DNA from: Hoylesella enoeca JCM 12259
GTDB taxonomy: Bacteria; Bacteroidota; Bacteroidia; Bacteroidales; Bacteroidaceae
Assembly (NCBI RefSeq): GCF_000613405.1
Contig: NZ_BAIX01000007.1
Span: 1 to 64,000, forward strand
Direction of reading: 5' to 3'
DNA: 64,000 bases
Translations under genes and position numbers: made by a program
The notes under the pieces: model-generated
What the model was told of the DNA's origin: nothing
Database searches by the model: none
Seen by the model: the letters and a program-made list of their open reading frames with translations, nothing else
Shown: positions 44,880-54,321 of the stretch, piece by piece
How positions within the stretch are numbered: position 1 is the stretch's first letter
How the letters are laid out: each line of letters starts with the position of its first letter

Positions 44880-44950
44880 AACGCACCAATTTACAAACTC
44901 ATTACCTCATCAACTCACAAACTTATGAACTCATCAACTCATAAACTTAT
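44880..44950. repeat. Low-complexity spacer (AACTCATAAACTTATG-type)
   Basis: Tandem, 10-11-base variants of 'AACTCATMAACTCA' and 'AAACTTATG' run up to and into the sufC start. Similar spacers occur at 27240-27290, 34340-34385, 49275-49305 and 50440-50490. Confidence 0.6.
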
Positions 44951-45701
44951 GTTGCAAGTAAAAGATTTACACGCCTCAATTGCAGGCAAAGAGATATTGC
45001 GGGGCATTGATCTCACCGTACGAGATGGCGAAACCCACGCTATAATGGGCCCCAACGGATCGGGTAAAAGTACACTGTCGGCCGTGTTGGTGGGCAATCC
45101 ACTCTACGAGGTTACACGTGGAGAGGCTTACTTTAACGGTAAAAACCTACTCGAAATGAAGCCCGAAGACAGGGCCAATGAGGGCTTGTTTCTCTCGTTT
45201 CAATATCCGGTTGAGATTCCGGGTGTATCTATGACCAACTTTATGCGTGCTGCCATCAACGAGAAACGCAAGTATCTGGGACTCCCGCCGATGTCTGCCG
45301 CCGACTTCATCAAGCTGATGAAAGAGAAGCGAAGCATTGTAGAACTCGACGCAAAATTGTCCAATCGCTCTGTGAATGAGGGTTTCAGCGGAGGCGAAAA
45401 GAAACGAAACGAGATCTTCCAGATGGCTATGCTCGAGCCGAAATTGGCTATTTTGGATGAAACAGACTCCGGTTTAGATGTCGATGCACTGCGTATTGTG
45501 GCCGAGGGTGTCAATAAATTGAAGCGTGCTGATACGTCGACTATAGTCATAACACATTACGAACGTCTGCTTGATATCCTCAAACCTGACGTCATTCACG
45601 TGCTTTACAAGGGGCGAATTGTGAAGTCCGGCGGGCCAGAATTAGCCAAAGAGATCGAAGCCAAAGGCTATGACTGGATTAAAGCAGAGGTCGGTGAATA
45701 A
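44949..45701 (+). CDS. sufC: Fe-S cluster assembly ATPase SufC
   Basis: A 250-residue ABC-type ATPase from the ATG at 44949 (MLQVKDLHASIAGKEILRGI). The ATG at 44925 lies in the repeat spacer and is unlikely. It has Walker A GPNGSGKST, the SufC-type signature SGGEKKRNEIFQM and Walker B LAILDETDSGLDVDAL. SufC drives the SufBCD scaffold and is cytoplasmic. It sits 206 bp after sufB and 17 bp before sufD. Confidence 0.97.
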   Translation: MLQVKDLHASIAGKEILRGIDLTVRDGETHAIMGPNGSGKSTLSAVLVGNPLYEVTRGEAYFNGKNLLEMKPEDRANEGLFLSFQYPVEIPGVSMTNFMRAAINEKRKYLGLPPMSAADFIKLMKEKRSIVELDAKLSNRSVNEGFSGGEKKRNEIFQMAMLEPKLAILDETDSGLDVDALRIVAEGVNKLKRADTSTIVITHYERLLDILKPDVIHVLYKGRIVKSGGPELAKEIEAKGYDWIKAEVGE

Positions 45702-45718
45702 GCAAGAAGACTGAATTT

Positions 45719-47070
45719 ATGCAAAGCGAAAAACAATATATCGACCTGTATGAGGCCAATCGGCAGGTGATTTTCGACCATTCTGCTGCACCGCTCAATG
45801 CCGTTCGCGACCGAGCTTTTGATGACTTCCGTCGCCAAGGGTTCCCTTCGCGTAAACAAGAACGATATAAATATACCGACATACAGCAACTTTTCGAGCC
45901 CGATTACGGGTTGAATCTCAAACGAATCGACATTCCCGTCAACCCATACGACGTCTTCAGCTGTGACGTTCCCAATCTGAGTACATCACTGTATTTCGTT
46001 GTCAACGACAGTTTTTACACCCGAACGCAACCCAAAGTACAGCTGCCCGAGGCGTTTTGGTTGATTCGCTCAACCGAGTGGCTGCTGATCGGCCCGAGCT
46101 TATTGCCCGTTATTATGCAAAGTTGGCCCAAACGGCCGACGATGCGATAACGGCGCTCAACACGATGCTGGCCGAAGACGGACTCGTTGTGTATGTTCCG
46201 CGGGGCGTAAAGATAGATCGCACCATTCAAGTGGTGAATATTCTCCGCTCGGATGTCGATTTGATGGTTAACCGTCGGGTGTTGATCGTACTCGAAGAAG
46301 GTGCAGAAGCAAAGTTTCTTTTCTGCGATCACACGATGGACGACCGCAATTTCCTGGCCACACAGGTGATAGAGGCGTACGTGGAAGCCAACGCTCAGCT
46401 CGATCTTTACTGTTTGGAGGAAACCCATTACAAGAATGTCAGGGTGAGCAATGTGTATATTGAGCAGCAGGCCGACAGTCGGGTGAATCACAATGTCATC
46501 ACACTTCACAACGGAATTACACGCAATCGTGCCGACCTTATATTCAAAGGCGAGGGTGCTGAATGTAATCTCTGCGGCTGTGTCGTGGCCGACGGGCAAC
46601 AGCACGTAGACAACAATACGATGATAGACCATCAAGTGCCGCGCTGTACCAGTCGGGAACTCTATAAATATGTACTCGACGACCGATCAACCGGAGCTTT
46701 TGCGAGCCGCGTATTGGTACGTCATGGAGCACAGAAGACCAGTTCCGAGGAGCGCAATCAGAACATCTGCGTCACCAAGGAGGCTCGAATGTTTACGCAA
46801 CCGATGCTCGAAATCTATGCCGACGACGTGAAATGCGCCCACGGTTCGACTGTAGGCCAGCTCAATGATGCCGCTCTTTTCTATATGCGTCAGCGTGGAA
46901 TCAGTCTTGAAGAAGCCAAGCTCTTGCTCGAATTTGCCTTTATCAACGAGGTGATCGACCAAATGCAGCTCACACCTTTGCGCGATCGCCTGCACCATTT
47001 AGTGGAAAAACGCTTCCGTGGTGAACTCGATCGATGTGAGGGATGCAGGCAATTAAGAATGGAAAAGTGA
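45719..47070 (+). pseudogene. sufD: Fe-S cluster assembly protein SufD, frameshifted
   Basis: The reading frame opens at 45719 (MQSEKQYIDLYEANRQVIFD) and is correct up to QLPE at about 46050. It then continues in another frame from about 46053 (GVLVDSLNRVAADRPELIAR) to 47070. One base is missing: GAG-GCG-TTT would read as GAG-GGC-GTT if a third G were present at 46051-46052. Both halves are well conserved, with the SufD C-terminal features HGSTVGQLNDAALFYMRQRG. SufD is needed with SufB and SufC for cluster assembly. Because sufD is rarely dispensable and no second lesion is seen, a base-call error is likely, but a true mutation cannot be excluded. Confidence 0.9.
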
Positions 47071-47205
47071 AAAGGTGAAAGGGTGAAAAGGGATGAATGA
47101 TGATTAATGAAAGATGAAAAGAGGATTAAAAGAGTAAGAAAGTAAGAGATTAAGATAATGAAAGGGGATACGTCTACTATCGAAGGTGCCAATTATGAAT
47201 TGTGA

Positions 47206-48420
47206 ATGATGAATGATAAATTAATCCGTGCTTCTTTTCCGATACTCTCTCGCGAGGTGTATGGGCATCCGTTGGTTTATCTCGACAATGCAGCTACCAC
47301 GCAAAAGCCGCTTTGTGTGCTCGATGCTATGCGTGAAGAGTATCTCAATGTCAATGCAAATGTGCATCGAGGCGTGCACTATCTCTCTCAGCAAGCTACC
47401 GACTTGCACGAGCAAGCACGCGAAACCGTGCGCCGGTTTATCAACGCTCGTTCGACGAATGAGATTGTTTTCACCCGCGGAACCACCGAAAGTCTGAACC
47501 TTGTAGCCACTTCTTTCTGCGACGGCGAGATGCAACCGGGCGATGAAGTGATTGTCTCGGTGATGGAACACCATTCTAATATCGTGCCGTGGCAGTTACA
47601 AGCGGCTCGTAAAGGCATTGCCATCCGCGTGATTCCAATGACCGATCGCGGTGAACTCGACATACAGGCGTATGCTAATCTGTTTACATCACGCACGCGA
47701 TTGGTAAGCGTTGCCCACGTAAGTAACGTGCTCGGGACGGTGAATCCCGTGCAAGACATCATCCGAATAGCTCACGAACACGATGTCCCCGTGGTGTTGG
47801 ATGGGGCTCAAAGTGCTCCTCATTTTAAGGTGGATATGCAGGAGTTAGACTGTGATTTCTTTGCTTTCAGCGGACATAAGATGTATGGTCCCACAGGCAT
47901 TGGTGTGCTTTACGGCAAGGAGTCGTGGTTAGACCGCCTGCCGCCGTATCAAGGCGGCGGTGAGATGATTGCCAATGTAGACTTTGAAAAGACAACATTC
48001 GCCGAGCTCCCGTTCAAATTCGAGGCCGGCACACCTGATTATATTGCCACTCACGGACTTGCAACGGCCATCCGATTTATGACCGATCTCGGTCTCGATA
48101 ATATTCAACGGCATGAGCAGGAGCTTACCCGTTATGCCGTGCAGGAGCTGAAAACAATTGAGGGGATACGACTGTTCGGTGAGGCAGAGCATCAGGATGC
48201 CGTGGTAAGTTTTCTTGTTCGCGACATCCATCACTTAGATATGGGCACGCTATTAGACCGCCTCGGCATTGCTGTTCGCACCGGGCACCACTGTGCTCAG
48301 CCGCTAATGACGCACTTGGGCATTGCCGGAACGGTGCGGGCTTCATTTGCTTTGTACAACAAGAAAGCAGAGATCGATGCACTCGTAGCAGGCATTCGGC
48401 GTGTAAGCAATATGTTTTAA
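47206..48420 (+). CDS. sufS: Cysteine desulfurase SufS
   Basis: A 404-residue pyridoxal-phosphate enzyme that takes sulfur from cysteine for cluster assembly. It has LDNAATTQKP at the start, the PLP lysine K225 in FSGHKMYGPTG and the active-site cysteine C363 in RTGHHCAQP. The motif MEHHSNIVPWQ is also complete. It is the fourth gene of the suf operon, 135 bp after sufD. The gap 47071-47205 is a purine-rich, low-complexity spacer. No sufE or sufU is seen. Confidence 0.97.
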   Translation: MMNDKLIRASFPILSREVYGHPLVYLDNAATTQKPLCVLDAMREEYLNVNANVHRGVHYLSQQATDLHEQARETVRRFINARSTNEIVFTRGTTESLNLVATSFCDGEMQPGDEVIVSVMEHHSNIVPWQLQAARKGIAIRVIPMTDRGELDIQAYANLFTSRTRLVSVAHVSNVLGTVNPVQDIIRIAHEHDVPVVLDGAQSAPHFKVDMQELDCDFFAFSGHKMYGPTGIGVLYGKESWLDRLPPYQGGGEMIANVDFEKTTFAELPFKFEAGTPDYIATHGLATAIRFMTDLGLDNIQRHEQELTRYAVQELKTIEGIRLFGEAEHQDAVVSFLVRDIHHLDMGTLLDRLGIAVRTGHHCAQPLMTHLGIAGTVRASFALYNKKAEIDALVAGIRRVSNMF

Positions 48421-48431
48421 GTGCGAGTCGA

Positions 48432-49034
48432 ATGCTTACCCCACATTACTATAACGGTCTGATCGAGGCTGGATGCGATGAAGCGGGACGCGGATGTTTG
48501 GCCGGAAGCGTCTTCGCAGCAGCTGTTATCCTACCCGATGATTATGATAATCCGGCGCTGAACGATTCTAAGAAGTTGTCGTCTAAGTGTCGGTCGCAGC
48601 TCCGCCAGGCGATAGAGCGCGACGCATTGGCGTGGGCTGTGGGAGTGGTTACACCCGAAGAGATTGACCGAATCAATATTCTCCGTGCCAGCTTTTTGGC
48701 TATGCACCGCGCGTTAGACCAGCTTCGGGTGCGCCCACAGGCCATTATCGTTGACGGAAATCGGTTTGTTCCTTATCAGAATTTGCCTTTCACCACCATC
48801 GTTAAAGGCGATGGAAAATATCAGTCGATAGCTGCTGCGAGCATTCTGGCCAAAACCCATCGCGACGAATATATGCAGCAGCTGGCGTGCGAATATCCCG
48901 TGTACGATTGGGCGAGCAATAAAGGCTATCCCACTCGTCGTCATCGCGAGGCCATCCGTGCATTTGGCATCAGTCCCTATCACCGCCGTAGTTTCCAGCT
49001 TTTAGGTGAGTTGGACCTCTTGTTTGATGATTGA
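48432..49034 (+). CDS. rnhB: Ribonuclease HII
   Basis: A 200-residue enzyme that removes RNA from RNA-DNA hybrids and single ribonucleotides. It has the catalytic GCDEAGRGCLAGSV (Asp and Glu), LNDSKKLS, the third acidic site in IVDGN and the KGDGKYQSIAAASILAKTHRD signature. It starts 12 bp after sufS and may share its transcript. Confidence 0.96.
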   Translation: MLTPHYYNGLIEAGCDEAGRGCLAGSVFAAAVILPDDYDNPALNDSKKLSSKCRSQLRQAIERDALAWAVGVVTPEEIDRINILRASFLAMHRALDQLRVRPQAIIVDGNRFVPYQNLPFTTIVKGDGKYQSIAAASILAKTHRDEYMQQLACEYPVYDWASNKGYPTRRHREAIRAFGISPYHRRSFQLLGELDLLFDD

Positions 49035-49177
49035 GAACTGACATTTGAGAATTGATCAATTAAGAATTGACAAATCATCATTCGCCAATTACGTTGTAGT
49101 CCCAAAGCCCCAAACACATAACACCAATAGCATCTATATATCCTTATTTATCAGACAGATGCGGACCACCCTGCAAC

Positions 49178-49265
49178 AAGCCGTCAGTTGTGTTGCAACG
49201 AAGCATGAATCGCACGACAACCCATGCTTACTTACGTCACAACAAATCATGAGTTGCAACGCGAT
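49178..49265. repeat. 22-bp phased repeat array 9
   Basis: Units start at 49178 (AAGCCGTCAG), 49200 (GAAGCATGAA), 49222 (CCATGCTTAC) and 49244 (AAATCATGAG). The gap 49035-49446 holds this array, AATTGAGAATTGA-type spacer at its left end and the rpmH terminator. Confidence 0.75.
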
Positions 49266-49367
49266 CTATTCGATCTATCCGTTTACTTGTCAACTCGTCT
49301 GCTGCGACCTAACTCAGAAAAGGTATCGTGCTGCACACCTTTGAACAAGCGGTTGAGCACAAATGAA

Positions 49368-49403
49368 TAAAAAAACAGCAAACTCCGATCAAGGAATTTG
49401 CTG
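49368..49403 (-). terminator. Intrinsic terminator of rpmH
   Basis: CAGCAAACTCC (49376-49386) pairs with GGAATTTGCTG (49393-49403) apart from one mismatch. On the minus strand it is followed by seven T. Confidence 0.88.
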
Positions 49404-49446
49404 CCGTACGTTGGTTTACTAACCTGCAAAGGATGTGCGGAAAGCC

Positions 49447-49602
49447 TTATTTTCCGTGGTGCTCATCAGAAACTGTGAGTTTCTTTCGACCGCGAGCACG
49501 ACGCGATGCCAACACACGCCGACCATTCTTTGTTGCCATTCTCTCGCGGAAACCGTGCTTGTTCACTCTCCGTCTGTTGTGAGGCTGAAATGTTCTTTTC
49601 AT
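49447..49602 (-). CDS. rpmH: 50S ribosomal protein L34
   Basis: A 51-residue very basic protein ([20 protein letters not shown] at the start, [18 protein letters not shown] at the end), a full match to the L34 pattern KRTxQPxxRxRxxxHGFRxRM. L34 is a small protein of the large ribosomal subunit. The gene stands alone, with its own promoter and terminator, opposite to efp. The dnaA-rpmH linkage of many bacteria is not seen here. Confidence 0.97.
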   Translation of the reverse strand: MKRTFQPHNRRRVNKHGFRERMATKNGRRVLASRRARGRKKLTVSDEHHGK

Positions 49603-49647
49603 TGTTACGACTGTATTTTTATTGTTAATATTTTACGCTTTGGGGTG

Positions 49648-49678
49648 CAAAATTACGCAATTCTTTTGTAATCACCAA
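49648..49678 (-). promoter_or_regulatory. Promoter of rpmH
   Basis: On the minus strand, TTG (complement of 49676-49678), 20 bases, then TAATTTTG (complement of 49648-49655). Confidence 0.7.
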
Positions 49679-49728
49679 GGAAAAGCGCTTTTTTAGCGTC
49701 CAATCTACGGTTTTTTGCATTTTATTTG

Positions 49729-49736
49729 TAACTTTG
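49729..49736 (+). promoter_or_regulatory. -7 box of efp
   Basis: TAACTTTG on the plus strand, about 60 bp before the efp start. No clear -33 TTTG. Confidence 0.6.
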
Positions 49737-49794
49737 CAGCGCTTCAAAGAACAGTCAATCGACACATATTATCATTCATTCAAGATAAAACAAA

Positions 49795-50361
49795 ATGATC
49801 AATTCACAGGAGATTAAGATCGGAACGTGCATCCGTCTTGACAATCAGATCTTCACTTGCATCGATTTTCAGCATGTGAAACCGGGCAAGGGAAACACCG
49901 TTATGCGCACAAAGTTGAAGAATGTGACCACAGGTCGCGTGCTGGATCGCACCTTTCAGGTGGGTTTCAAACTCGAAGACGTGCGCATAGAACGCCGTCC
50001 TTACCAGTATCTTTACCAAGACGGGGAGGACTATATATTCATGAATCAAGAGACTTTTGAGCAAGCTCCCATCCCCAGAGAAGCCGTTACGGGCATCGAT
50101 TTTATGAAAGAAGGCGACGTGGTGGAAGTGGTTACCGATACAACCGACGGCACTGTGCTCTTCGCCGAAATGCCAGTGAAGACGGTGTTGCGCGTCACGC
50201 ACTCGGAACCGGGCCTCAAAGGAGATACCGCAACAAATGCAACCAAGCCTGCAACATTGGAAACCGGCGTTGAAATTCGCGTCCCGTTGTTTATCAACGA
50301 AGGTGAACTGGTGCAGGTAGATACGCGCGACGGATCTTATTTGCAGCGTGTGAAAGAGTGA
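49795..50361 (+). CDS. efp: Elongation factor P
   Basis: A 188-residue protein of three beta barrels. The tip loop HVKPGKGNT (27-35) contains K32, the Lys that is lysylated or otherwise modified in many species. The C-terminal domain has GLKGDTATNATKPATLETG and VRIP-like VRVPLF. EF-P rescues ribosomes stalled at runs of proline. It is divergent from rpmH and followed by a long hairpin. Confidence 0.96.
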   Translation: MINSQEIKIGTCIRLDNQIFTCIDFQHVKPGKGNTVMRTKLKNVTTGRVLDRTFQVGFKLEDVRIERRPYQYLYQDGEDYIFMNQETFEQAPIPREAVTGIDFMKEGDVVEVVTDTTDGTVLFAEMPVKTVLRVTHSEPGLKGDTATNATKPATLETGVEIRVPLFINEGELVQVDTRDGSYLQRVKE

Positions 50362-50369
50362 GACTACAT

Positions 50370-50450
50370 GTTTTTAAGTGTATGAGTTTTTAAGATTTTG
50401 AAATCAACTTACCATTCATTCAAAACTTAAAAACGCATATACTTAAAAAC
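50370..50450. other. Long intergenic hairpin (32-bp stem)
   Basis: Arms 50370-50402 and 50419-50450 are inverted copies: GTTTTTAAGTGTATGAG against GTTTTTAAGTATATGCG, with the rest also matching. There are two mismatches and one bulge, around a 16-base loop. It lies between efp and the glycosyltransferase. Confidence 0.8.
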
Positions 50451-50492
50451 AAAACAGCTTACTCACTTACCAACCCACTAACTCACGTACTA

Positions 50493-51488
50493 TTGAAATA
50501 CTCATTCATCATCCCCGTTTATAATCGTCCCGACGAGGTGGACGAGTTATTGGAAAGCCTCACAACGCAAAGTTTAAAGTCGTTTGAGGTGATTATCGTC
50601 GAAGACGGATCATCAGTGACATGCCGGGAAGTGTGCAATCGCTATACCGACAAGCTGGATTTGAAGTATTTCGAGAAGTCAAATTCTGGCCCGGGACAGT
50701 CTCGTAACTATGGTGCCGAGCGTTCTTCGGGCGACTATCTCATTGTGTTGGATAGCGATGTGGTGCTTCCTGCGGGTTATTTGCAGGCTGTTGATGATGA
50801 ATTGAAGCGTGAACCGGCCGACGCTTTTGGTGGTCCCGACAGCGCACACGCGTCTTTTACCGATACGCAGAAGGCCATCTCGTATTCGATGACAGCCTTT
50901 TTCACTACGGGAGGAATACGTGGCGGCAAAAAGAAACTCGATAAATTCTATCCCCGTTCATTCAATATGGGTATCCGACGCGATGTTTATGCGCAGCTCG
51001 GAGGCTTCTCCAAGATGCGCTTCGGAGAAGATATCGACTTTTCAATACGCATTTTTAAAGCCGGATGCAGCTGTCGTTTGTTTCCCGAAGCATGGGTTTG
51101 GCACAAACGACGGACCGATTTTCGCAAGTTCTTTCGACAAGTTTACAACAGCGGAATAGCCCGAATCAATCTCTATAAAAAATATCCCGAATCGCTAAAA
51201 GCCGTGCATTTACTGCCGATGTTGTTCACAGTCGGCGTATTGTTATTGGTCGTATTGTCGGCTTTTTTGCGTTCGTTATGGCCTCTCTCACTACTTTTGT
51301 TTTATGCAGCCATCATTTTTGGCGATGCGTTGCGTGTCTCTCGAAACCTCAAAGTGGCATTGCTGGCCGTCGTGGCAGCCTTTACTCAACTGATGGGTTA
51401 CGGCTTCGGTTTTCTCAATGCATGGTGGAAACGCTGCGTGTTAGGGCGCGATGCGTTCAGCGCTTTTGAACGAACGTTTTATAAATAA
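50493..51488 (+). CDS. Family 2 glycosyltransferase
   Basis: A 331-residue inner-membrane enzyme with a GT-A fold. It has FIIPVYNRPDEV, VEDGSS, the DXD-type LDSDVVLP, and FNMGIRRDVYAQLGGF with GEDID further on. The last 80 residues form two to three membrane segments. The start is a TTG at 50493 (residue 1); no ATG in frame gives the full N-terminal strand KYSFIIPVYNR, so TTG is accepted. The sugar and acceptor are unknown. It overlaps the radC start by one base (TAATG). Confidence 0.88.
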   Translation: MKYSFIIPVYNRPDEVDELLESLTTQSLKSFEVIIVEDGSSVTCREVCNRYTDKLDLKYFEKSNSGPGQSRNYGAERSSGDYLIVLDSDVVLPAGYLQAVDDELKREPADAFGGPDSAHASFTDTQKAISYSMTAFFTTGGIRGGKKKLDKFYPRSFNMGIRRDVYAQLGGFSKMRFGEDIDFSIRIFKAGCSCRLFPEAWVWHKRRTDFRKFFRQVYNSGIARINLYKKYPESLKAVHLLPMLFTVGVLLLVVLSAFLRSLWPLSLLLFYAAIIFGDALRVSRNLKVALLAVVAAFTQLMGYGFGFLNAWWKRCVLGRDAFSAFERTFYK

Positions 51489-52174
51489 TGGATTCCCTCC
51501 CCATTTCTCAATGGTCTTTGGAAGATCGTCCACGTGAAAAGTTGGAACGATTAGGTGCTTCGGCACTGTCGAATGCCGAACTTTTGGCCATTCTCATAGG
51601 CTCTGGTTCTGCCCAGGAGAGTGCTGTTGACTTAATGAAACGCCTGCTACACGACTGCAACAACAATCTGAATACATTGGGAAAACACACCATTCACGAT
51701 CTCATGAACTATAAAGGGATCGGCGAAGCAAAAGCTATCACCATTCTGGCAGCCTGCGAACTGGGCAAGCGACGTGCTCGCGAGAAAGCCGAGGAACGCG
51801 CAGATCTGAGTTCGGCAACGGCTATTTACAACCTGATGCACCCCCGAATGCAAGATTTGAGCATCGAAGAGGCTTACGTCTTGCTGTTGAATCGCAACTA
51901 TAAACTCATCAAGGATGTGCTCATCAGCCGTGGCGGCATCAGCGAAACGGCCATCGACGTGCGCATAATCATTCGAGAAGCGTTGCTAAACAACGCCACC
52001 ATCGTTGCACTTTGTCACAATCATCCCAGCAACAACAACTCGCCCAGTCCCGAAGACGATTGTATCACGCAGCTCGTTAAGAATGCCTGCAATCTGATGC
52101 GCATCTATTTCCTCGACCATGTCATCATCACCGATGGCCGATATTACAGTTATCACGAGAACGGAAGACTTTAA
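51488..52174 (+). CDS. radC: RadC family protein (JAB/MPN domain)
   Basis: A 228-residue protein. It has an N-terminal helix-hairpin-helix (LMNYKGIGEAKAITILAACELGKR) and a JAMM metal site HNHPSNNNSPSPEDD. It is the chromosomal RadC (YicR) type. The original repair role has been questioned, and a metal-dependent isopeptidase or nuclease activity is only predicted. Translation is coupled to the glycosyltransferase gene. Confidence 0.94.
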   Translation: MDSLPISQWSLEDRPREKLERLGASALSNAELLAILIGSGSAQESAVDLMKRLLHDCNNNLNTLGKHTIHDLMNYKGIGEAKAITILAACELGKRRAREKAEERADLSSATAIYNLMHPRMQDLSIEEAYVLLLNRNYKLIKDVLISRGGISETAIDVRIIIREALLNNATIVALCHNHPSNNNSPSPEDDCITQLVKNACNLMRIYFLDHVIITDGRYYSYHENGRL

Positions 52175-52208
52175 TCCTCATTGAGAATGAAGGCTTGAGA
52201 ATTGGGCG

Positions 52209-52439
52209 TTGAGCTTCAGATACAAAAACAAAAGAGCATACTTCACATGGAATCCATAGCTCATGCCCCATCAGATATCTATAAACGACACTGCAACTAA
52301 CCATCGATCGCGCTGCAACTAATGCTTACTTGTCGTGCCATTTACAGTCAATTGACGTGTGGTTTGTAAACATTTGATTACTAATGACATATAACATTCA
52401 ATCGATGTATGCTCTTTTGGTTTTGTATTTGAGACTCAA
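52209..52439. repeat. Inverted-repeat element with 22-bp array 10 in its loop
   Basis: Arms 52209-52244 and 52404-52439 are inverted copies with 31 of 36 matches (ACAAAAACAAAAGAGCATAC against ACAAAACCAAAAGAGCATAC). Between them lie units at 52298 (TAACCATCGA), 52320 (TAATGCTTAC) and 52342 (TTACAGTCAA). This element fills most of the radC to PASTA gap (52175-52536). Confidence 0.75.
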
Positions 52440-52505
52440 TCAACGAATTATCACTTCTCAATTGTCAATTATCAATTCCTAACACGGTTTCTCACTTTTA
52501 TTTTC

Positions 52506-52513
52506 TAACTTTG
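52506..52513 (+). promoter_or_regulatory. -7 box before the PASTA gene
   Basis: TAACTTTG, about 24 bp before the ATG. No clear -33 TTTG. Confidence 0.55.
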
Positions 52514-52536
52514 CATCTGACAATGAAACGAACGGA

Positions 52537-53241
52537 ATGAAGTCTTCGGATTTTGTACATAAACTGATGGGTAAATACCTTTGGGGCAATCTCTTAGCCA
52601 TGATTGCGGTGATCATTGTGTTGGGACTCGGCGTCAAATTCGGGCTCGACATCTACACCCATCACGGCGAAGCCATATCGATTCCCAATGTGCTGCATAA
52701 ATCTTACGAAGACGCCAAACATATTCTCAACGATGCCGGACTGCAAGTCGAAGTCGCAGATACGGGTTATGTCAAGACGCTTCCACCCGGATCGATCCTC
52801 GCCCAATCGCCGGGTGCAGGAGAACGAGTGAAGACCGGGCATATCGTTTACCTCACGATCAACTCGCTGAACACGCCGACCATTACCCTGCCGGATGTTA
52901 TCGACAACAGTTCTCTGCGTGAAGCGATGGCCAAACTCAAGGCAATGGGCTTTAAGTTGGGGCCACCCGAGTTTATTCCAGGTGAAAAAGATTGGGTGTA
53001 CGGTGTCTTGGTGCAGGGCCACCACGTGTCGACTGGCGACAGAATATCCATAGACGACGTACTGACAATACAAGTCGGCAACGGCATGCGTAGTGAATCA
53101 GACTCCGTGAACTATGTAGACCCCATTGAACAAGGCACAGAAGGCGATGTCGATGAGTTCGAAGAGGTGACAGGTCCGCCTACGAACGAGTCGCCAACAG
53201 CACCGAAACCCGCACCGGCCAACGGTCAGGAAAAGAAGTGA
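52537..53241 (+). CDS. PASTA-domain membrane protein
   Basis: A 234-residue protein with one N-terminal membrane segment (LLAMIAVIIVLGLGVKFGL) and two PASTA domains outside the cytoplasm: ISIPNVLHKSYEDAKHILND (about 47-108) and ITLPDVIDNSSLREAMAKLK (about 110-185). The last 45 residues are acidic and proline-rich. PASTA domains bind peptidoglycan fragments or division proteins. In Bacteroidota this gene is commonly next to rluD and ddl. The operon suggests a wall-linked role. Confidence 0.9.
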   Translation: MKSSDFVHKLMGKYLWGNLLAMIAVIIVLGLGVKFGLDIYTHHGEAISIPNVLHKSYEDAKHILNDAGLQVEVADTGYVKTLPPGSILAQSPGAGERVKTGHIVYLTINSLNTPTITLPDVIDNSSLREAMAKLKAMGFKLGPPEFIPGEKDWVYGVLVQGHHVSTGDRISIDDVLTIQVGNGMRSESDSVNYVDPIEQGTEGDVDEFEEVTGPPTNESPTAPKPAPANGQEKK

Positions 53242-53243
53242 TA

Positions 53244-54308
53244 ATGACTGAATATACAGAAGAAATCGACGAATTGGAAGATGAACAACAGCCGCTCTAT
53301 GAACATTTCCGCATCGTTGTAGACGAGGGGCAAAGCCCGTTGCGCATCGATAAATATATGTTCGAGAAGTTGCAGCATTCCAGTCGCAACCGCATTCAGC
53401 AGGCTGCGGATGCCGGTTTTGTGCATGTGAACGATCGTCCGGTGAAAAGTAATTATAAAGTTAGGTCCAACGACGTAATCACTTTAATGCTTGACCGCCC
53501 GCGACACGATAGCACTATCGAGGCCGAGGACATCCCGTTGAACATCGTTTACGAAGATGCTGAGCTGCTGGTAGTCGATAAACCCGCTGGACTTGTTGTC
53601 CATCCGGGTGCCGGGAACTTCCATGGCACGTTGGTGAATGCCGTTGCCTGGCATCTGAAAGACTTGCCTTCGTATGATCCCAACGACCCCGAGGTTGGCT
53701 TGGTACACCGTATCGATAAAGACACCAGCGGTCTGTTGCTTGTTGCGAAGACGCCCGATGCTAAGCGTAAGTTAGGTGTTCAGTTCTTCAATAAGACCAC
53801 TCGGCGCAGTTATAACGCCTTGGTGTGGGGGCATTTTGCTGAAAATGAAGGTCGCATCGAGGGCAATATTGGGCGCGATCCACGTGATCGGCTACGGATG
53901 AAAGTATTCGATCCCACTTCGGGTATCGGCAAACCGGCCATCACTCACTATCGCGTGCTCGAGCGTTTCGGCTATGTTACGTTGATAGAATGTATGCTCG
54001 AGACAGGCCGGACACATCAGATTCGAGCTCATTTGCGGCATATCGGTCACCCGTTGTTTGCCGATGAGCGTTATGGAGGTACCGAAATCCTGCGCGGTAA
54101 CCGTAGTTCGACGTACAAGTCGTTCATTCAAAACTGCTTTAAATTATGCAATCGTCAGGCACTTCACGCCCGAACGCTGGGCTTCCGGCACCCGACTACT
54201 GGCCGAGAGATGGATTTCTGTGCACCGCTTCCGCGTGATATGGAGCAGCTGATAGATAAATGGAGAGCCTTTATAACGGGTACCACCATCGACACTTACG
54301 ATAATTAA
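53244..54308 (+). CDS. RluD-family pseudouridine synthase
   Basis: A 354-residue enzyme from the ATG at 53244, three bases after the PASTA stop codon. It has an N-terminal S4 RNA-binding domain (RIDKYMFEKLQHSSRNRIQQ) and the RluD catalytic core with the Asp in HRIDKDTSGLLLVAKT. ETGRTHQIRAHLRHIGHPL is complete. Members modify 23S rRNA (RluD: positions 1911, 1915 and 1917) or other sites. The exact target is not certain. Confidence 0.93.
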   Translation: MTEYTEEIDELEDEQQPLYEHFRIVVDEGQSPLRIDKYMFEKLQHSSRNRIQQAADAGFVHVNDRPVKSNYKVRSNDVITLMLDRPRHDSTIEAEDIPLNIVYEDAELLVVDKPAGLVVHPGAGNFHGTLVNAVAWHLKDLPSYDPNDPEVGLVHRIDKDTSGLLLVAKTPDAKRKLGVQFFNKTTRRSYNALVWGHFAENEGRIEGNIGRDPRDRLRMKVFDPTSGIGKPAITHYRVLERFGYVTLIECMLETGRTHQIRAHLRHIGHPLFADERYGGTEILRGNRSSTYKSFIQNCFKLCNRQALHARTLGFRHPTTGREMDFCAPLPRDMEQLIDKWRAFITGTTIDTYDN

Positions 54309-54321
54309 GGACACAAAAGAT

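Noticed and set aside
44925..44948. The upstream ATG of sufC as start codon.
   Set aside because: It lies in the AACTCATAAACTTATG spacer, and the downstream ATG matches the start of SufC in other species.
46051..46053. Programmed frameshifting in sufD, ftsI and murE.
   Set aside because: No slippery heptamer or downstream pseudoknot is seen and homologues are not known to use it. A missing base is the simpler cause.
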